DNA of 64,000 bases from contig NZ_RJJR01000002.1 in the NCBI RefSeq assembly GCF_003721595.1, positions 62,001 through 126,000 on the forward strand, written 5' to 3'. Position numbers and translations under genes: made by a program. Positions 1 through 9,367 of the stretch are shown here, piece after piece (positions within the stretch are counted from its first letter, which is position 1; each line of letters opens with the position of its first letter). Under the pieces are notes generated by a model, which was given only the letters and a program-made list of their open reading frames with translations, was not told the DNA's origin and ran no database searches. Source of the DNA: Hanamia caeni (GTDB taxonomy: Bacteria > Bacteroidota > Bacteroidia > Chitinophagales > Chitinophagaceae).

Positions 1-540
1 ATTAAGCCATAAGTAATTGGGATGATTGGGCACGAGATCCATTTTATTCCCAAGCTCCGGCACCCACCAGTCGTGTACCACATCGGCTGATCGCATCTGC
101 ATCAGTAAATGTTTTCCTACAGGAAGATGAACTTCGTTTGAGGTAACCACATGAGCATTTGGATAATCCACTTCCCACCACCATTGGTGGCCGGTGATAA
201 TCACATCGGGCTCGCGGTTTGTGGGAACCGGCGGCGATACCGCATTCATGGTTGATACTGTTTCATAGAAAAAGAAGGCAAGTAACAACACAGGAACGCC
301 AATCATCAAAGCCTCCAGCTTATTACTGTAAATCGTACGAACGGGTTGGTTGTTGTCTCCCTTTTTTTGTTGAAACCTGATGCAGATATATACTACCAGG
401 AAAACTACCAGCAATAACATTCCCGCAGCAGCCCAATAAAAATAATTAAATACTGTATGGATTTTTTCTGCCTGAAGCGATGCAGGGTTATTAACGTATT
501 GTAATAAATAAAGGTTTTGTAAAAATATAATTGAGTTCAT
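1..540 (-). CDS. coxB: Cytochrome c oxidase subunit II, N-terminal part (runs off the window)
   Basis: Reading the minus strand from an ATG at 538-540 gives an open frame to the window edge, 180 codons without a stop. Two hydrophobic segments are visible (about residues 28-47 and 66-82), the membrane hairpin of subunit II. They are followed by the start of the periplasmic cupredoxin domain, with the family motifs GHQWWWEVDYPNA and, near the edge, DVVHDWWVPELGNKMD. The aromatic WWW stretch is the electron-entry region known from this family; the CuA ligands would lie beyond the edge. The protein is part of the terminal oxidase that passes electrons from cytochrome c to the haem-copper subunit I. 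It is divergent from the operon starting at 1155. There is no visible N-terminal lipoprotein signal. The call is secure; only the C-terminus is missing. Confidence 0.93.
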   Translation of the reverse strand, partial: MNSIIFLQNLYLLQYVNNPASLQAEKIHTVFNYFYWAAAGMLLLVVFLVVYICIRFQQKKGDNNQPVRTIYSNKLEALMIGVPVLLLAFFFYETVSTMNAVSPPVPTNREPDVIITGHQWWWEVDYPNAHVVTSNEVHLPVGKHLLMQMRSADVVHDWWVPELGNKMDLVPNHPNYLWLN

Positions 541-1154
541 GAACCCTGTTTACAAATTGATTTCATTGATAAAACTTAGAATAGAAAAGCCTTTAGCAGG
601 TCTAAAAACAACAGAGGCTGCGAGAAAAAACGTGCTCAAAGACTATGCCTTTTAAGAAGATACCCTTCAATCACCAGAATAAAAGAGAGGCTTATTTGTT
701 TGTTTACTGTCATTTTTTTGTTGAGAGATTCTGCAAATAGCAGAAGCCATTTTCTGTTTTTATGGAAGTATTACAATTGAAATAGGATTAGAATTTTCTA
801 CAAATCTGCTCTAAAAAAAATTGTCCGTGTTTGGGAAGAGGTTGGTTGCCTTCTAAGAAAAAACAGTTTAAGTTTCGTAAATAAATTCCAGTAAAATAAT
901 TCCCCTTCTGAATAAAAATGAGGAATCTATACCTCTAAAGCCCTTATCAATAAACAGTTTCGGAAGACAGGGAAATTAGAAAATATTTTCTATTACTTCT
1001 TTATATGAGCCGGTGCTTAAAAAAGTTTTTATCATTCTTTTGATTTTCACAGGCATAGTGTTTGATGAAGCAAACACCGATTACGAAGGAGAATGTTTCA
1101 AAGTAGAGTGTTCCGTCCGCCTTCAGTTTTTTCAAATTTTCAAAAAATAATTTT
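541..1154. other. Divergent intergenic region between coxB and the TPP-enzyme operon
   Basis: About 610 bases lie between two divergent genes with no credible coding frame. It holds a 7-bp hairpin at 1058-1077 (GTGTTTG and CAAACAC around a 6-nt loop) about 80 bases before the downstream start, and one copy of a 17-mer that recurs in the window (694-710). Both promoters should be here, but I see no clean TAnnTTTG box; the nearest is a 9-base variant at 1056-1064 that overlaps the hairpin. Confidence 0.5.
694..710 (+). repeat. 17-bp dispersed repeat, copy 1
   Basis: The sequence ATTTGTTTGTTTACTGT occurs here and, as its reverse complement, at 8910-8926, 22778-22794 and 59078-59094. A copy with one mismatch is at 25032-25048. 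The meaning is unknown; see findings. Confidence 0.4.
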
Positions 1155-2933
1155 ATGGCGCAATTAGTTAGCGATTTTTTATTAGAAAGATTAAGTCAGT
1201 GGGGAGTTAAAAGAATTTTTGGTTTCCCCGGCGATGGTATTAATGGTATCCTGGGGGCTCTTGACCGGGCAAAAGATAAAATCGATTTTATACAAGTGCG
1301 GCACGAGGAGAATGCAGCTTTTATGGCTTGTGCGCATTCGAAATTCACCGGTGAAGTAGGCGTTTGCATGGCCACCTCAGGGCCCGGTGCCATTCATCTG
1401 CTGAATGGATTGTACGATGCTAAAATGGATCATCAATCTGTAGTGGCTATTGTAGGCCAATCAGCGCGGATGGCCATGGGAGGCAGCTTTCAGCAGGAAG
1501 TTGATTTGAACAGCTTATACAAAGACGTAGCTAAGGAATTTGTTCATACGGTTATGATTCCGGAACAAATGCAGCAAATGGTAGATCGTGCTATCCGGAT
1601 TGCAAAAGCTGAAAGAACAGTTACCTGTATCATCATTCCAAACGATGTGCAGGAATTGGATGCAGCTACGCCGCCGCGTAAGCATAATGCTACGCACACC
1701 GGAATTGGTTTTCCAAATGTTCACTTTGTGCCCGGCGAAGCAGATCTTAGAAGGACTGCCGATTTATTAAATGATGGAAAAAAAGTGGCGATGCTTGTAG
1801 GTGCAGGCGCTTTGAACGCCGGAGACGAGATAATGGAAGTGGCTGAACTGTTGGGCGCCGGCGTGGCCAAGGCGCTTCTCGGAAAGGCCGCAGTGCCGGA
1901 TACTTTGCCGTATGTAACCGGCGCCATTGGCTTGCTGGGAACAGAGCCAAGTTGGAAAATGATGACAGAATGTGATACACTTTTGATGGTAGGAAGTAGT
2001 TTCCCTTATTCAGAATTTCTTCCTAAAGTAGGCCAGGCAAGAGGTGTGCAGATTGATATCAATCCAAAATTGCTGAGCCTCCGTTATCCAATGGAAATAA
2101 ATCTGGTGGGCGATAGTAAACAAACTTTGAGAGCATTAATTCCTTTTTTGAAAAAGAACAAGCATCATTCATGGAGAAAAGGAATTGAAAAGGGAATGGA
2201 AGATTGGTGGAAAGTGATTGATGCCAGAGCAAAGGATTCTGCCAAACCCATTAATCCCCAAAGGGTGTTCCAGGAGCTTTCTCCCAAATTGCCGGACAAT
2301 TGTATTCTTTCATCAGACTCAGGAACATCAGCCGATTGGTTTGCAAGGCACCTTAAAATCCGTAAAGGAATGATGGCGTCGCTTTCAGGAAACCTGGCTA
2401 CCATGTGTCCGGGAGTTCCTTATGCTATTGCAGCAAAATTCGCTTATCCCGATCGCATTCCTATTGCATTGGTTGGGGATGGAGCTATGCAAATGCTTGG
2501 CAACAATGGATTAATAACGATTTCAAAATATTGGAAAAGATGGAAAGATCCGCGGCTGGTAATTTTAGTGCTGCATAATAATGACCTGGCACAGGTAAGC
2601 TGGGAGCAGCGCGTGATGACCGGCGATCCGCGATTTACCGGTTCGCAGGAAGTCCCTGATTTTCCGTATGCCGAGTATGCAAAGCTTATTGGATTGAAAG
2701 GGGTGTTTGTAAATGATCCTGAAAAAATTTCGCAGGGATGGGATGATGTGCTTTCTGCCGACAGGCCTGCCGTATTGGAAGTGTTGACAGATGCGAATGT
2801 ACCACCGCTTCCGCCCCATATCTCTTTTGATATGATGGTTAAATATGGCAAAACATTATTGAAAGGCGATCCTGATGAGGCAGGCATCATCAAATCAACA
2901 TGGAAAAGTGAAATGTCAACAATATTCAGTTAA
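1155..2933 (+). CDS. Thiamine pyrophosphate enzyme, pyruvate oxidase/acetolactate synthase type
   Basis: At 592 residues it has the usual length and three-domain order of the family: N-terminal TPP-binding Pyr domain, central Rossmann-like domain and C-terminal PP domain. The N-terminus carries FGFPGDGINGI and the cofactor-activating glutamate in RHEENAAFMA (about residue 51). The C-terminal domain carries the Mg/TPP motif that starts with VGDGAMQ and closes with LHNNDLAQ. The closest known group is the pyruvate oxidase (PoxB)-like enzymes, which decarboxylate pyruvate to acetate or acetyl phosphate with FAD. Acetolactate synthase or another 2-oxoacid decarboxylase cannot be excluded, because the FAD site cannot be judged by eye. 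It is the first gene of a plus-strand operon, with 3 bases to the next gene. There is no signal peptide, so it is cytoplasmic. Confidence 0.85.
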   Translation: MAQLVSDFLLERLSQWGVKRIFGFPGDGINGILGALDRAKDKIDFIQVRHEENAAFMACAHSKFTGEVGVCMATSGPGAIHLLNGLYDAKMDHQSVVAIVGQSARMAMGGSFQQEVDLNSLYKDVAKEFVHTVMIPEQMQQMVDRAIRIAKAERTVTCIIIPNDVQELDAATPPRKHNATHTGIGFPNVHFVPGEADLRRTADLLNDGKKVAMLVGAGALNAGDEIMEVAELLGAGVAKALLGKAAVPDTLPYVTGAIGLLGTEPSWKMMTECDTLLMVGSSFPYSEFLPKVGQARGVQIDINPKLLSLRYPMEINLVGDSKQTLRALIPFLKKNKHHSWRKGIEKGMEDWWKVIDARAKDSAKPINPQRVFQELSPKLPDNCILSSDSGTSADWFARHLKIRKGMMASLSGNLATMCPGVPYAIAAKFAYPDRIPIALVGDGAMQMLGNNGLITISKYWKRWKDPRLVILVLHNNDLAQVSWEQRVMTGDPRFTGSQEVPDFPYAEYAKLIGLKGVFVNDPEKISQGWDDVLSADRPAVLEVLTDANVPPLPPHISFDMMVKYGKTLLKGDPDEAGIIKSTWKSEMSTIFS

Positions 2934-2936
2934 AAA

Positions 2937-4040
2937 ATGAAGTCGGGGGAGATAAATATAAGTGATGTAAAAGTTTCGGCATATACCATTCCAACAGATG
3001 CGCCTGAATCTGACGGAACCATAGAATGGAATAGTACCACGTTAGTTTTGGTAACCATAACGGCGGCAGATAAAACGGGAATTGGCTACAGTTATGCGGA
3101 TGTTTCTTCTGCCTTTTTTGTCGAAAAAAATTTAAAAAAAATTGTATTAGGAAAAAACGCCTTCGACATTCCCTGGATTCATAAATCCATGCACGACAGT
3201 GTAAGAAATGACAGCGATTCTGGTATTCCGGCGATGGCAATTTCAGCAACCGACAATGCACTGTGGGATCTAAAAGCGAAAATCCTGGAATTGCCGCTGG
3301 CCTTATTATTAGGCAAAGTGCGTGATGATTTTCAGATTTATGGCAGTGGTGGATTTACCTCTTACTCCATAGACCGTTTACAAAAACAGCTCGGCGGATG
3401 GGCTGAGCAGGGCCTTACACAAGTGAAAATGAAAATCGGCCGTGAGCCCGAAAAAGATGTAGAAAGAGTTAAGAAGGCGAAGGAAGCCGTCGGAAAAAAT
3501 TGTGAATTATTTGTAGATGCAAATGGCGCCTACAATGCAAAGCAGGCGCTTGAAAAGGCTGAACAATTTGCACAAATTGGTGTGACATGGTTTGAGGAAC
3601 CGCGGCCATCCACTGATTTGAATGGATTGCATTTTATTCGCGAACATGCTCCCGCAAAAATCAATATTGCAGCAGGAGAATATGGATATCATCTTTCTTA
3701 CTTTGAGCGAATGCTGGATGCGGGCGCAGTAGACGTTTTGCAGGCAGATGCTACGCGGTGCGGAGGTGTTTCCACTTTTCTAAAAGCGGGCGCTGTCTGC
3801 CAGGCACATCAGCTTCCTTTCTCTTCCCATTGCGCCCCTTCGCTTCATCTTCACCCGGGCCTATCATTGCCTGGTTTTTTTACGGCAGAATATTTTTACG
3901 ATCATGTAAGGATCGAGAATATGCTTTTTGACGGAGTAGCTCAGCCGGTAAATGGTGCGTTACATGCAGACGTAAGCCGGCCAGGAATGGGTTTGGAATT
4001 CAAACAGCAGGACGCAGAAAAATTTAAAATTTTTGGATAG
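2937..4040 (+). CDS. Enolase-superfamily enzyme, mandelate racemase/muconate lactonizing type
   Basis: The 367-residue protein has the N-terminal capping domain and a C-terminal TIM barrel. The catalytic set of the mandelate racemase subgroup is readable: the KxK base in VKMKIG, metal ligands in DANGAYN, FEEP and AGEYG, the Asp of the His-Asp dyad in QADATRCGG, the His in SSHCAPSLH, and a later Glu in RIENMLFD. Known members abstract the alpha proton of an acid sugar or other carboxylate and then racemise or dehydrate it. The substrate is not readable here; an aldonic-acid dehydratase role would fit the sugar-related operon but is inference. The gene starts 3 bases after the TPP enzyme stops, so the two are probably translated from one message. 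Confidence 0.85.
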   Translation: MKSGEINISDVKVSAYTIPTDAPESDGTIEWNSTTLVLVTITAADKTGIGYSYADVSSAFFVEKNLKKIVLGKNAFDIPWIHKSMHDSVRNDSDSGIPAMAISATDNALWDLKAKILELPLALLLGKVRDDFQIYGSGGFTSYSIDRLQKQLGGWAEQGLTQVKMKIGREPEKDVERVKKAKEAVGKNCELFVDANGAYNAKQALEKAEQFAQIGVTWFEEPRPSTDLNGLHFIREHAPAKINIAAGEYGYHLSYFERMLDAGAVDVLQADATRCGGVSTFLKAGAVCQAHQLPFSSHCAPSLHLHPGLSLPGFFTAEYFYDHVRIENMLFDGVAQPVNGALHADVSRPGMGLEFKQQDAEKFKIFG

Positions 4041-4083
4041 CGAATTATAAAAGGAAAAATCAAAATTTATTAATAAAAACATT

Positions 4084-7000
4084 ATGGCAACAAATGATAC
4101 ACTTGATTTACATTATGAAACTAAGTATTCACAGGGAGTAGATGTAGCTTCCATGGAAGCTGAGTTAATTGAAGACATTGAAGGCGAAGTCCGGTTTGAT
4201 TATGGAACAAAAGCATTATACGCTACAGATGCCTCCAATTACCGGCAGGTGCCATTAGGCGTAGTATTGCCGAAAACAGAACAGGACGTTATCAATACAG
4301 TCGCGATTTGCAAAAAATATCACTCACCTGTTTTGTCAAGAGGAGGAGGTACCAGCCTCACCGGATCTTGTTGCAATGTTGCCGTAGTGATGGATATGAC
4401 CAAGTATTACAACAAGGTTTTAAAAATTGATAAAGAAAAGAAAACGGTAACTGTGCAGCCGGGGATTGTGTTAGATGAGATGCGGAATGCCACTAAAAAA
4501 AATGCAAACCTCACTTTCGGCCCGGATCCCGCTACACACAGCCACTGCGCCATTGGCGGCATGCTCGGAAATGATTCATGTGGAATTCATTCTGTGATGT
4601 CGCAATTTTATGGTTATGGCGCGCGTACAGCAGATAATACTGAATCCCTGACCATCCTTACCTATGACGGGGTAAAAATGAAGGTGGGCCCTACTTCTGA
4701 TGAGGAATTTGAAAACATCATAAAGGCCGGGGGCAGAAAAGCAGAGATATATAAAAGTTTAAAAGACCTCCGGGACAAATATGCAGATAAAATCCGTGAA
4801 AAATTTCCACCTATCCCTCGGCGCGTTTCCGGTTATAATTTGCCTTCCCTCCTGCCTGAGCAAGGCTTTAATGTAGCGCAAGCGCTCGTCGGTTCGGAGG
4901 GCACCTGCGTTACTATCCTGGAAGCAGAAATGAAATTAATGCCTGAGCCCGGAGCGCGTTCCTTATTGGTTCTGGGCTACCCGGATATTTATGCTGCAGG
5001 CCACGCCTGTCCGCAGGTAATGAAACACAAACCGATAGGGTTGGAAGGCTTTGATGAGCTACTTATTGAGTTTATGAAGAAAAAAGGATTAAACATGGAT
5101 GACGTGCCGTTGCTACCAAAAGGTGGCGGATGGCTGTTGGTCGAGTTTGATGGGAAAGACAAAACGGAATCCGACAACAAGGCAAAAAAGCTTATGGAAG
5201 AGTTGAAGAGCGGAGATAATCCACCAAATATGAGCCTTTTTGATGACCCCGACCAGGAACAAAAACTCTGGGAAATCAGGGAATCCGGCCTGGGTGCCAC
5301 CGCCTTTGTTCCCGGCGAACCCGATGGGGCGCCCGGTTGGGAAGATTCTGCTGTAGCGCCGGACAAGGTGGGCGATTATTTAAAGGATTTGCGCGATTTA
5401 TTTGACAAATACGATTATCATCCTTCCTTGTACGGCCATTTTGGACAGGGATGCATACACTGCCGTGTGGGGTTTGACCTGGTAACAGAAGCAGGCATTG
5501 AACATTATAAAAAATTCAGCATTGAAGCCTCTCATCTGGTAGTTCGCTATGGAGGTACGCTTTCAGGAGAACATGGAGATGGGCAAACGCGTGGAAGCCT
5601 CTTGCATATTATGTTTGGCGAGGAAATTATGCAGGCTTTTCACGAATTCAAATCTATTTGGGATCCTGAATGGCTGATGAATCCGGGAAAAGTGATTGAT
5701 AGCTACGGACAACTTTCTGATTTAAGATTGGGCACAACCTATAATCCCCCGGCTCCTAAAACTCATTTCCATTTTTTACATGATGATAATAAAGGAAGTT
5801 TTGCACGGGCTACGCTCCGGTGCGTGGGCGTGGGTAATTGCCGGCGGCACGAAGGAGGGACCATGTGCCCCAGCTACATGGTTACGCGTGAAGAAAAAGA
5901 CAGTACCCGGGGCCGCGCTCATTTATTATTTGAAATGCTGAACGGAAATGTAATTAAGGACGGATGGAACGATGAATATATTAAAGAATCGCTCGACTTG
6001 TGCCTGGCGTGCAAAGGCTGCAAAGGCGATTGTCCCGTGAATGTGGACATTGCCACCTTAAAATCTGAGTTTTTATCTCATTATTATGAAAAGAACCGCA
6101 GGCCTGCGTCAGCATTTGCCTTTGGATGGATTTATTGGTGGTCGAGGTTGGCTTCGCTGGTTCCGGGAATAGTAAATTTTGTTACCCACGTTCCGGGATT
6201 AAGAAACCTGGTAAAATCCTCTGTAGGGGTTACTCAAAAAAGAACGATTCCAAAATTTGCGCAGCAAACCTTCAGAAACTGGTTTTGCAAGCAACACAAA
6301 GAAATAAATGATAAGCCCAAAGTGATTTTATGGGTTGATACATTTAATAATTTCTTTAAGCCAGAAACCTTGGTTGCCGGTATGGAAGTGCTTGAGGCGG
6401 CCGGCTTCCGGGTAGTGATTGCAAAAAGAGTTATCTGCTGCGGCCGCCCTTTGTATGATTTTGGAATGCTTGATACCGCTAAAACTATGTTGTTGCAGAT
6501 TCTGGACACTTTGCGCGACGAAATCCGCGCTGGCACATCTGTTGTAGGTCTCGAGCCAAGTTGCGTTTCAGTTTTTCGGGATGAATTATGCGACCTGCTT
6601 TTAGCAAATGAAGATGCCAAAAGGCTAAAAGAACAAACCTTTACCCTTGCGGAGTTTCTGGAGAAAAAAGCGCCTGATTTTAAAATACCGCAGCTACACC
6701 GGAATGCAATCGTCCACGGTCATTGCCACCATAATGCTATTATGAAAATGGATAGTGAAGAGCGGCTGTTGCAAAAAATGGGTTTGCATTATAATGTATT
6801 GGATTCAGGCTGTTGCGGCATGGCCGGATATTTTGGATACCTGAAAGGCGACAAATATGATGTGTCGGTGAAAGCGGGAGAAAGAGTGCTATTGCCTGCC
6901 GTGAGAGGGGCGGATAAAAAAACCCTTGTGATTAGCGATGGGTATAGTTGCCGCGAACAGATAGAACAAATGACAGACCGGGAAGGCATGCATATTGCAC

Positions 7001-7197
7001 AGGTATTGCAAATGGCTCTTGATGAGAACGGCCGTGATGTGAGTGGAGCAACAAATTATCCCGAAAAAAAATATGTAGACGGGATGAAATTATACTCAGC
7101 AGGGTTAGCGGTGAAGCGGACTGTGGTGGCTGTTTCTGTTATCGGCCTGGTGGCATTTGGTTGGTTGCTTGTATCTAAAAAAAAGAAAAATAAATAA
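4084..7197 (+). CDS. FAD-linked oxidase / Fe-S / CCG-domain fusion (GlcD-GlcF-like), C-terminally membrane anchored
   Basis: The 1037-residue protein joins functions that are separate in glycolate oxidase. Residues about 50-270 form the FAD-binding type 4 domain (SRGGGTSLTGSCCN, GGMLGNDSCG). The FAD-oxidase C domain follows, with GHFGQGCIHCRV and GGTLSGEHGDGQT. Next comes a two-cluster ferredoxin-like region with CLACKGCKGDCP, then two CCG repeats (VICCGRPLYDFG and GCCGMAGYFGY). The final 25 residues are one hydrophobic helix followed by KKKKNK, a C-terminal anchor. Relatives oxidise D-2-hydroxy acids such as D-lactate or glycolate and pass electrons to the quinone pool or a cytochrome. The tail and the coxB neighbour support a respiratory role. 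The exact substrate is not visible. Fourth-gene spacing is 72 bases, still operon-like. Confidence 0.88.
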   Translation: MATNDTLDLHYETKYSQGVDVASMEAELIEDIEGEVRFDYGTKALYATDASNYRQVPLGVVLPKTEQDVINTVAICKKYHSPVLSRGGGTSLTGSCCNVAVVMDMTKYYNKVLKIDKEKKTVTVQPGIVLDEMRNATKKNANLTFGPDPATHSHCAIGGMLGNDSCGIHSVMSQFYGYGARTADNTESLTILTYDGVKMKVGPTSDEEFENIIKAGGRKAEIYKSLKDLRDKYADKIREKFPPIPRRVSGYNLPSLLPEQGFNVAQALVGSEGTCVTILEAEMKLMPEPGARSLLVLGYPDIYAAGHACPQVMKHKPIGLEGFDELLIEFMKKKGLNMDDVPLLPKGGGWLLVEFDGKDKTESDNKAKKLMEELKSGDNPPNMSLFDDPDQEQKLWEIRESGLGATAFVPGEPDGAPGWEDSAVAPDKVGDYLKDLRDLFDKYDYHPSLYGHFGQGCIHCRVGFDLVTEAGIEHYKKFSIEASHLVVRYGGTLSGEHGDGQTRGSLLHIMFGEEIMQAFHEFKSIWDPEWLMNPGKVIDSYGQLSDLRLGTTYNPPAPKTHFHFLHDDNKGSFARATLRCVGVGNCRRHEGGTMCPSYMVTREEKDSTRGRAHLLFEMLNGNVIKDGWNDEYIKESLDLCLACKGCKGDCPVNVDIATLKSEFLSHYYEKNRRPASAFAFGWIYWWSRLASLVPGIVNFVTHVPGLRNLVKSSVGVTQKRTIPKFAQQTFRNWFCKQHKEINDKPKVILWVDTFNNFFKPETLVAGMEVLEAAGFRVVIAKRVICCGRPLYDFGMLDTAKTMLLQILDTLRDEIRAGTSVVGLEPSCVSVFRDELCDLLLANEDAKRLKEQTFTLAEFLEKKAPDFKIPQLHRNAIVHGHCHHNAIMKMDSEERLLQKMGLHYNVLDSGCCGMAGYFGYLKGDKYDVSVKAGERVLLPAVRGADKKTLVISDGYSCREQIEQMTDREGMHIAQVLQMALDENGRDVSGATNYPEKKYVDGMKLYSAGLAVKRTVVAVSVIGLVAFGWLLVSKKKKNK

Positions 7198-7269
7198 GAT
7201 TGGATAAATAAAAAAACGGGTTAAAAGTCTGTTTACCGGGTATAAATTCATCATCTTAAAATAAAAACT

Positions 7270-7827
7270 ATGAGCAAAAAAAATAAAGAAACAACGTTAA
7301 AAGATATTGGTACAGCCATAGGCGTGGGTTTGATAGCAGGTTTCGCCGGCACCTTTGCCATAACCGTTTCTCAGAGAATAGAAATGGAAATTACGGGTCG
7401 CAAACCAAGCGACACTCCCGCAAATGCCGTAAGGGAAGTTCTGGACGTAAAGCCCGTATCAGAAAGTAAAAGCCAGCAGGTTTCTCAGGAAGTGCATTGG
7501 GCTTATGGCACATCTTTGGGCCTCATCAGGAGCACATTGAGCCTGGCCGGGTTAAGAGGCCTTGCTGCTACTGCCCTTCATTTTTTCACATTGTGGGGTG
7601 GCAAATCCATTATGTTACCCTCATTAAGAGTAGCGAAGCCGCTCACTGAGCAGGATCCAAAATCCATCGCCATTGATATAGGCCATCATTTAATTTATGC
7701 GGCTACCGCCGGTCTTGTTTTTGACGCGGTGTATTGCGAGGGGAAAAATAAAAAAAAGAAGAAATATGCCAATTCAGACGACAAGTTCGAAATGTACCGT
7801 AAAATAAAGGACGATTCAGATACATAA
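7270..7827 (+). CDS. Small membrane protein of unknown function
   Basis: I do not recognise a characterised family. The 185-residue protein has a glycine-rich hydrophobic helix at about residues 12-35 (GVGLIAGFAGTFAI). It also has two weaker hydrophobic stretches near 90-115 and 135-155, and a lysine-rich C-terminus (NKKKKKY). The layout resembles the DUF1440/YagU-like integral membrane proteins, which are often small and poorly described; that link is a guess from pattern only. It lies inside the operon between the membrane-anchored dehydrogenase and a membrane-anchored short-chain dehydrogenase, so it may help to hold or assemble these at the inner membrane (inference). Confidence 0.6.
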   Translation: MSKKNKETTLKDIGTAIGVGLIAGFAGTFAITVSQRIEMEITGRKPSDTPANAVREVLDVKPVSESKSQQVSQEVHWAYGTSLGLIRSTLSLAGLRGLAATALHFFTLWGGKSIMLPSLRVAKPLTEQDPKSIAIDIGHHLIYAATAGLVFDAVYCEGKNKKKKKYANSDDKFEMYRKIKDDSDT

Positions 7828-7883
7828 GCGTAGCTCAGAATTCGTCATCGGCGATAAAATTTTGATAATTTAAAAATTGATTT

Positions 7884-8903
7884 ATGAAAAAGGATTTTAT
7901 AGGAAAGACAGTTGTAATCACAGGCGCTTCAGCCGGCCTGGGAAGAGCGATGGCAAGAGAATTTGCCGCTCATGGGGCCAATGTAGGACTAATCGCAAGA
8001 GGCCTTGATGGTTTAAGGGCAGCAAATGAAGAGGTGGAAGAATTAGGAGGACACGGGTATATAGCTCAATGCGATGTGAGCAATGCCGATGCCGTGGAAG
8101 AAGCCGCGCAAAATATTGAAAACCATTTTGGCAGCATAGACGTGTGGATCAACAATGCGATGATAAGCGTTTTTGGCCCGTTCAAAAAAATCGAAGCGCG
8201 GGATTTTGAACATGTTACTGATGTTACTTATCTCGGCCAGGTATATGGCACCTCGGCTGCCTTAAAAAGAATGCTTCCAAAAAACAGGGGAACTATTATT
8301 TTGATAGGCTCTGCACTGGCTTACCGTGGCATTCCGCTTCAATCTGCCTATTGTGGCGCCAAGCATGCTATCCATGGTTTTTTCGAATCGCTGAGAAGTG
8401 AGCTGATTAAAGACAAAAGCAATGTGAAGTTAAGCATGGTGCAGTTGCCTGCCATGAATACCACCCAATTCAGTTGGGTAAAAAGCTATCTTAAAAACAA
8501 GCCCAAACCTATGGGCAAAATTTTTGAGCCGGAAGTGGCCGCACGAGCGGTGGTTAGTATTGCAAGGGATCCAGAAAGAGAATTGTATGTAGGCTACCCT
8601 ACTGTTAAAACGATTTGGGGCAATAAAGTAGCTCCCGGGTTTTTAGATGAATACCTTGCAAAAACAGGTTATAGCGGGCAGCAAACCGATGAGCCCGAAT
8701 CTCCGGACAGGCAAAATAATTTATGGCATCCCTTGCCGGGAGACCATGGCGCTCATGGCTCATTTGATAAGGAATCCGCCACCTTTAGCCCTGAAACCTG
8801 GATGGCAACGCATAAAAAAATAACCTTCGGAATACTTGGTGCGATTGCCGGAGGAGTATGCGCTTCTGTATTATTGAAAAGTAATAAAAGCAATGAAAAT
8901 TAA
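7884..8903 (+). CDS. Short-chain dehydrogenase/reductase with C-terminal membrane anchor
   Basis: Classical SDR with the NAD(P) motif TGASAGLGRA at about residues 13-22, the NNA motif in INNAMIS, the catalytic Ser in LIGSALAYRG, and the YCGAK pair (Y and K of the active site). The core ends near residue 250. It is followed by an 80-residue extension with a hydrophobic segment close to the end (ITFGILGAIAGGVCASVLL), which makes the protein tail-anchored. This is longer than the usual 250-residue SDR. The substrate is unknown; SDRs reduce or oxidise alcohols, sugars or lipids. It is the second soluble-type oxidoreductase in this operon with a C-terminal anchor, which hints at a shared membrane site. 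Confidence 0.87.
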   Translation: MKKDFIGKTVVITGASAGLGRAMAREFAAHGANVGLIARGLDGLRAANEEVEELGGHGYIAQCDVSNADAVEEAAQNIENHFGSIDVWINNAMISVFGPFKKIEARDFEHVTDVTYLGQVYGTSAALKRMLPKNRGTIILIGSALAYRGIPLQSAYCGAKHAIHGFFESLRSELIKDKSNVKLSMVQLPAMNTTQFSWVKSYLKNKPKPMGKIFEPEVAARAVVSIARDPERELYVGYPTVKTIWGNKVAPGFLDEYLAKTGYSGQQTDEPESPDRQNNLWHPLPGDHGAHGSFDKESATFSPETWMATHKKITFGILGAIAGGVCASVLLKSNKSNEN

Positions 8904-8909
8904 AAACTC

Positions 8910-8926
8910 ACAGTAAACAAACAAAT
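8910..8926 (-). repeat. 17-bp dispersed repeat, copy 2
   Basis: Exact reverse complement of the 17-mer at 694-710. It fills most of the short gap in front of the start codon at 8931, so it lies where a ribosome or regulator could contact the message. Confidence 0.4.
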
Positions 8927-8930
8927 CACC

Positions 8931-9362
8931 ATGAATTATAAACTGATAAACGACGACAAGCAAAAAACCTATGCGATTATTTTGGACGACGGCGAAGAAG
9001 CTATGGAGCAAATAAAATCTTTTGCCAAAAAAATAAAGCTCTCTGCATCCCGGTTCACTGCTATTGGCGCTTTCAGTGATACCACTGTGGGATTTTTTAA
9101 TTTTTCAATTAAAGATTATAAAAAAAACCGGTTTAATCAGCAAATGGAAGTGGTATCACTGGTGGGTGATATTTCCGTGTATAAAGATGAATATAAGGTG
9201 CACGCCCATGTAGTGTTGGCAGATGAAAAAGGCTCAGCTTTTGGAGGGCATCTTGTAAAGGGCACCGTGCATCCTACCCTGGAAATTATTTTGGATGAAT
9301 CCCCGCTCTATTTAAAAAGAGAAATGGACGAAAAAAGCGGCCTCGCATTAATAAAAATTTAA
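8931..9362 (+). CDS. PPC/DUF296-domain protein
   Basis: The 143-residue protein matches the PPC (plant and prokaryote conserved, DUF296) fold over its whole length: an N-terminal strand, IKLSASRFTAIGAFSDTTVG, the strand carrying HAHVVLADEKGSAFGGHLVKG, and a closing TLEIIL strand. In plants the domain sits in AT-hook DNA-binding proteins; the bacterial stand-alone forms bind metal or a small ligand through the conserved histidines of the HAHV...GGHL region and have no settled role. No AT-hook is present. The start lies 27 bases after the SDR stop, and the next gene begins 5 bases after this one ends, so it is in the operon. Confidence 0.82.
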   Translation: MNYKLINDDKQKTYAIILDDGEEAMEQIKSFAKKIKLSASRFTAIGAFSDTTVGFFNFSIKDYKKNRFNQQMEVVSLVGDISVYKDEYKVHAHVVLADEKGSAFGGHLVKGTVHPTLEIILDESPLYLKREMDEKSGLALIKI

Positions 9363-9367
9363 GATCT

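Noticed and set aside
1056..1064. -7 box for the TPP-enzyme operon
   Set aside because: The match has one extra base inside TAnnTTTG and lies within a hairpin, so it is not safe to call.
2444..2893. 149-codon frame opposite the TPP enzyme
   Set aside because: Shadow of a strong conserved gene; no family motif.
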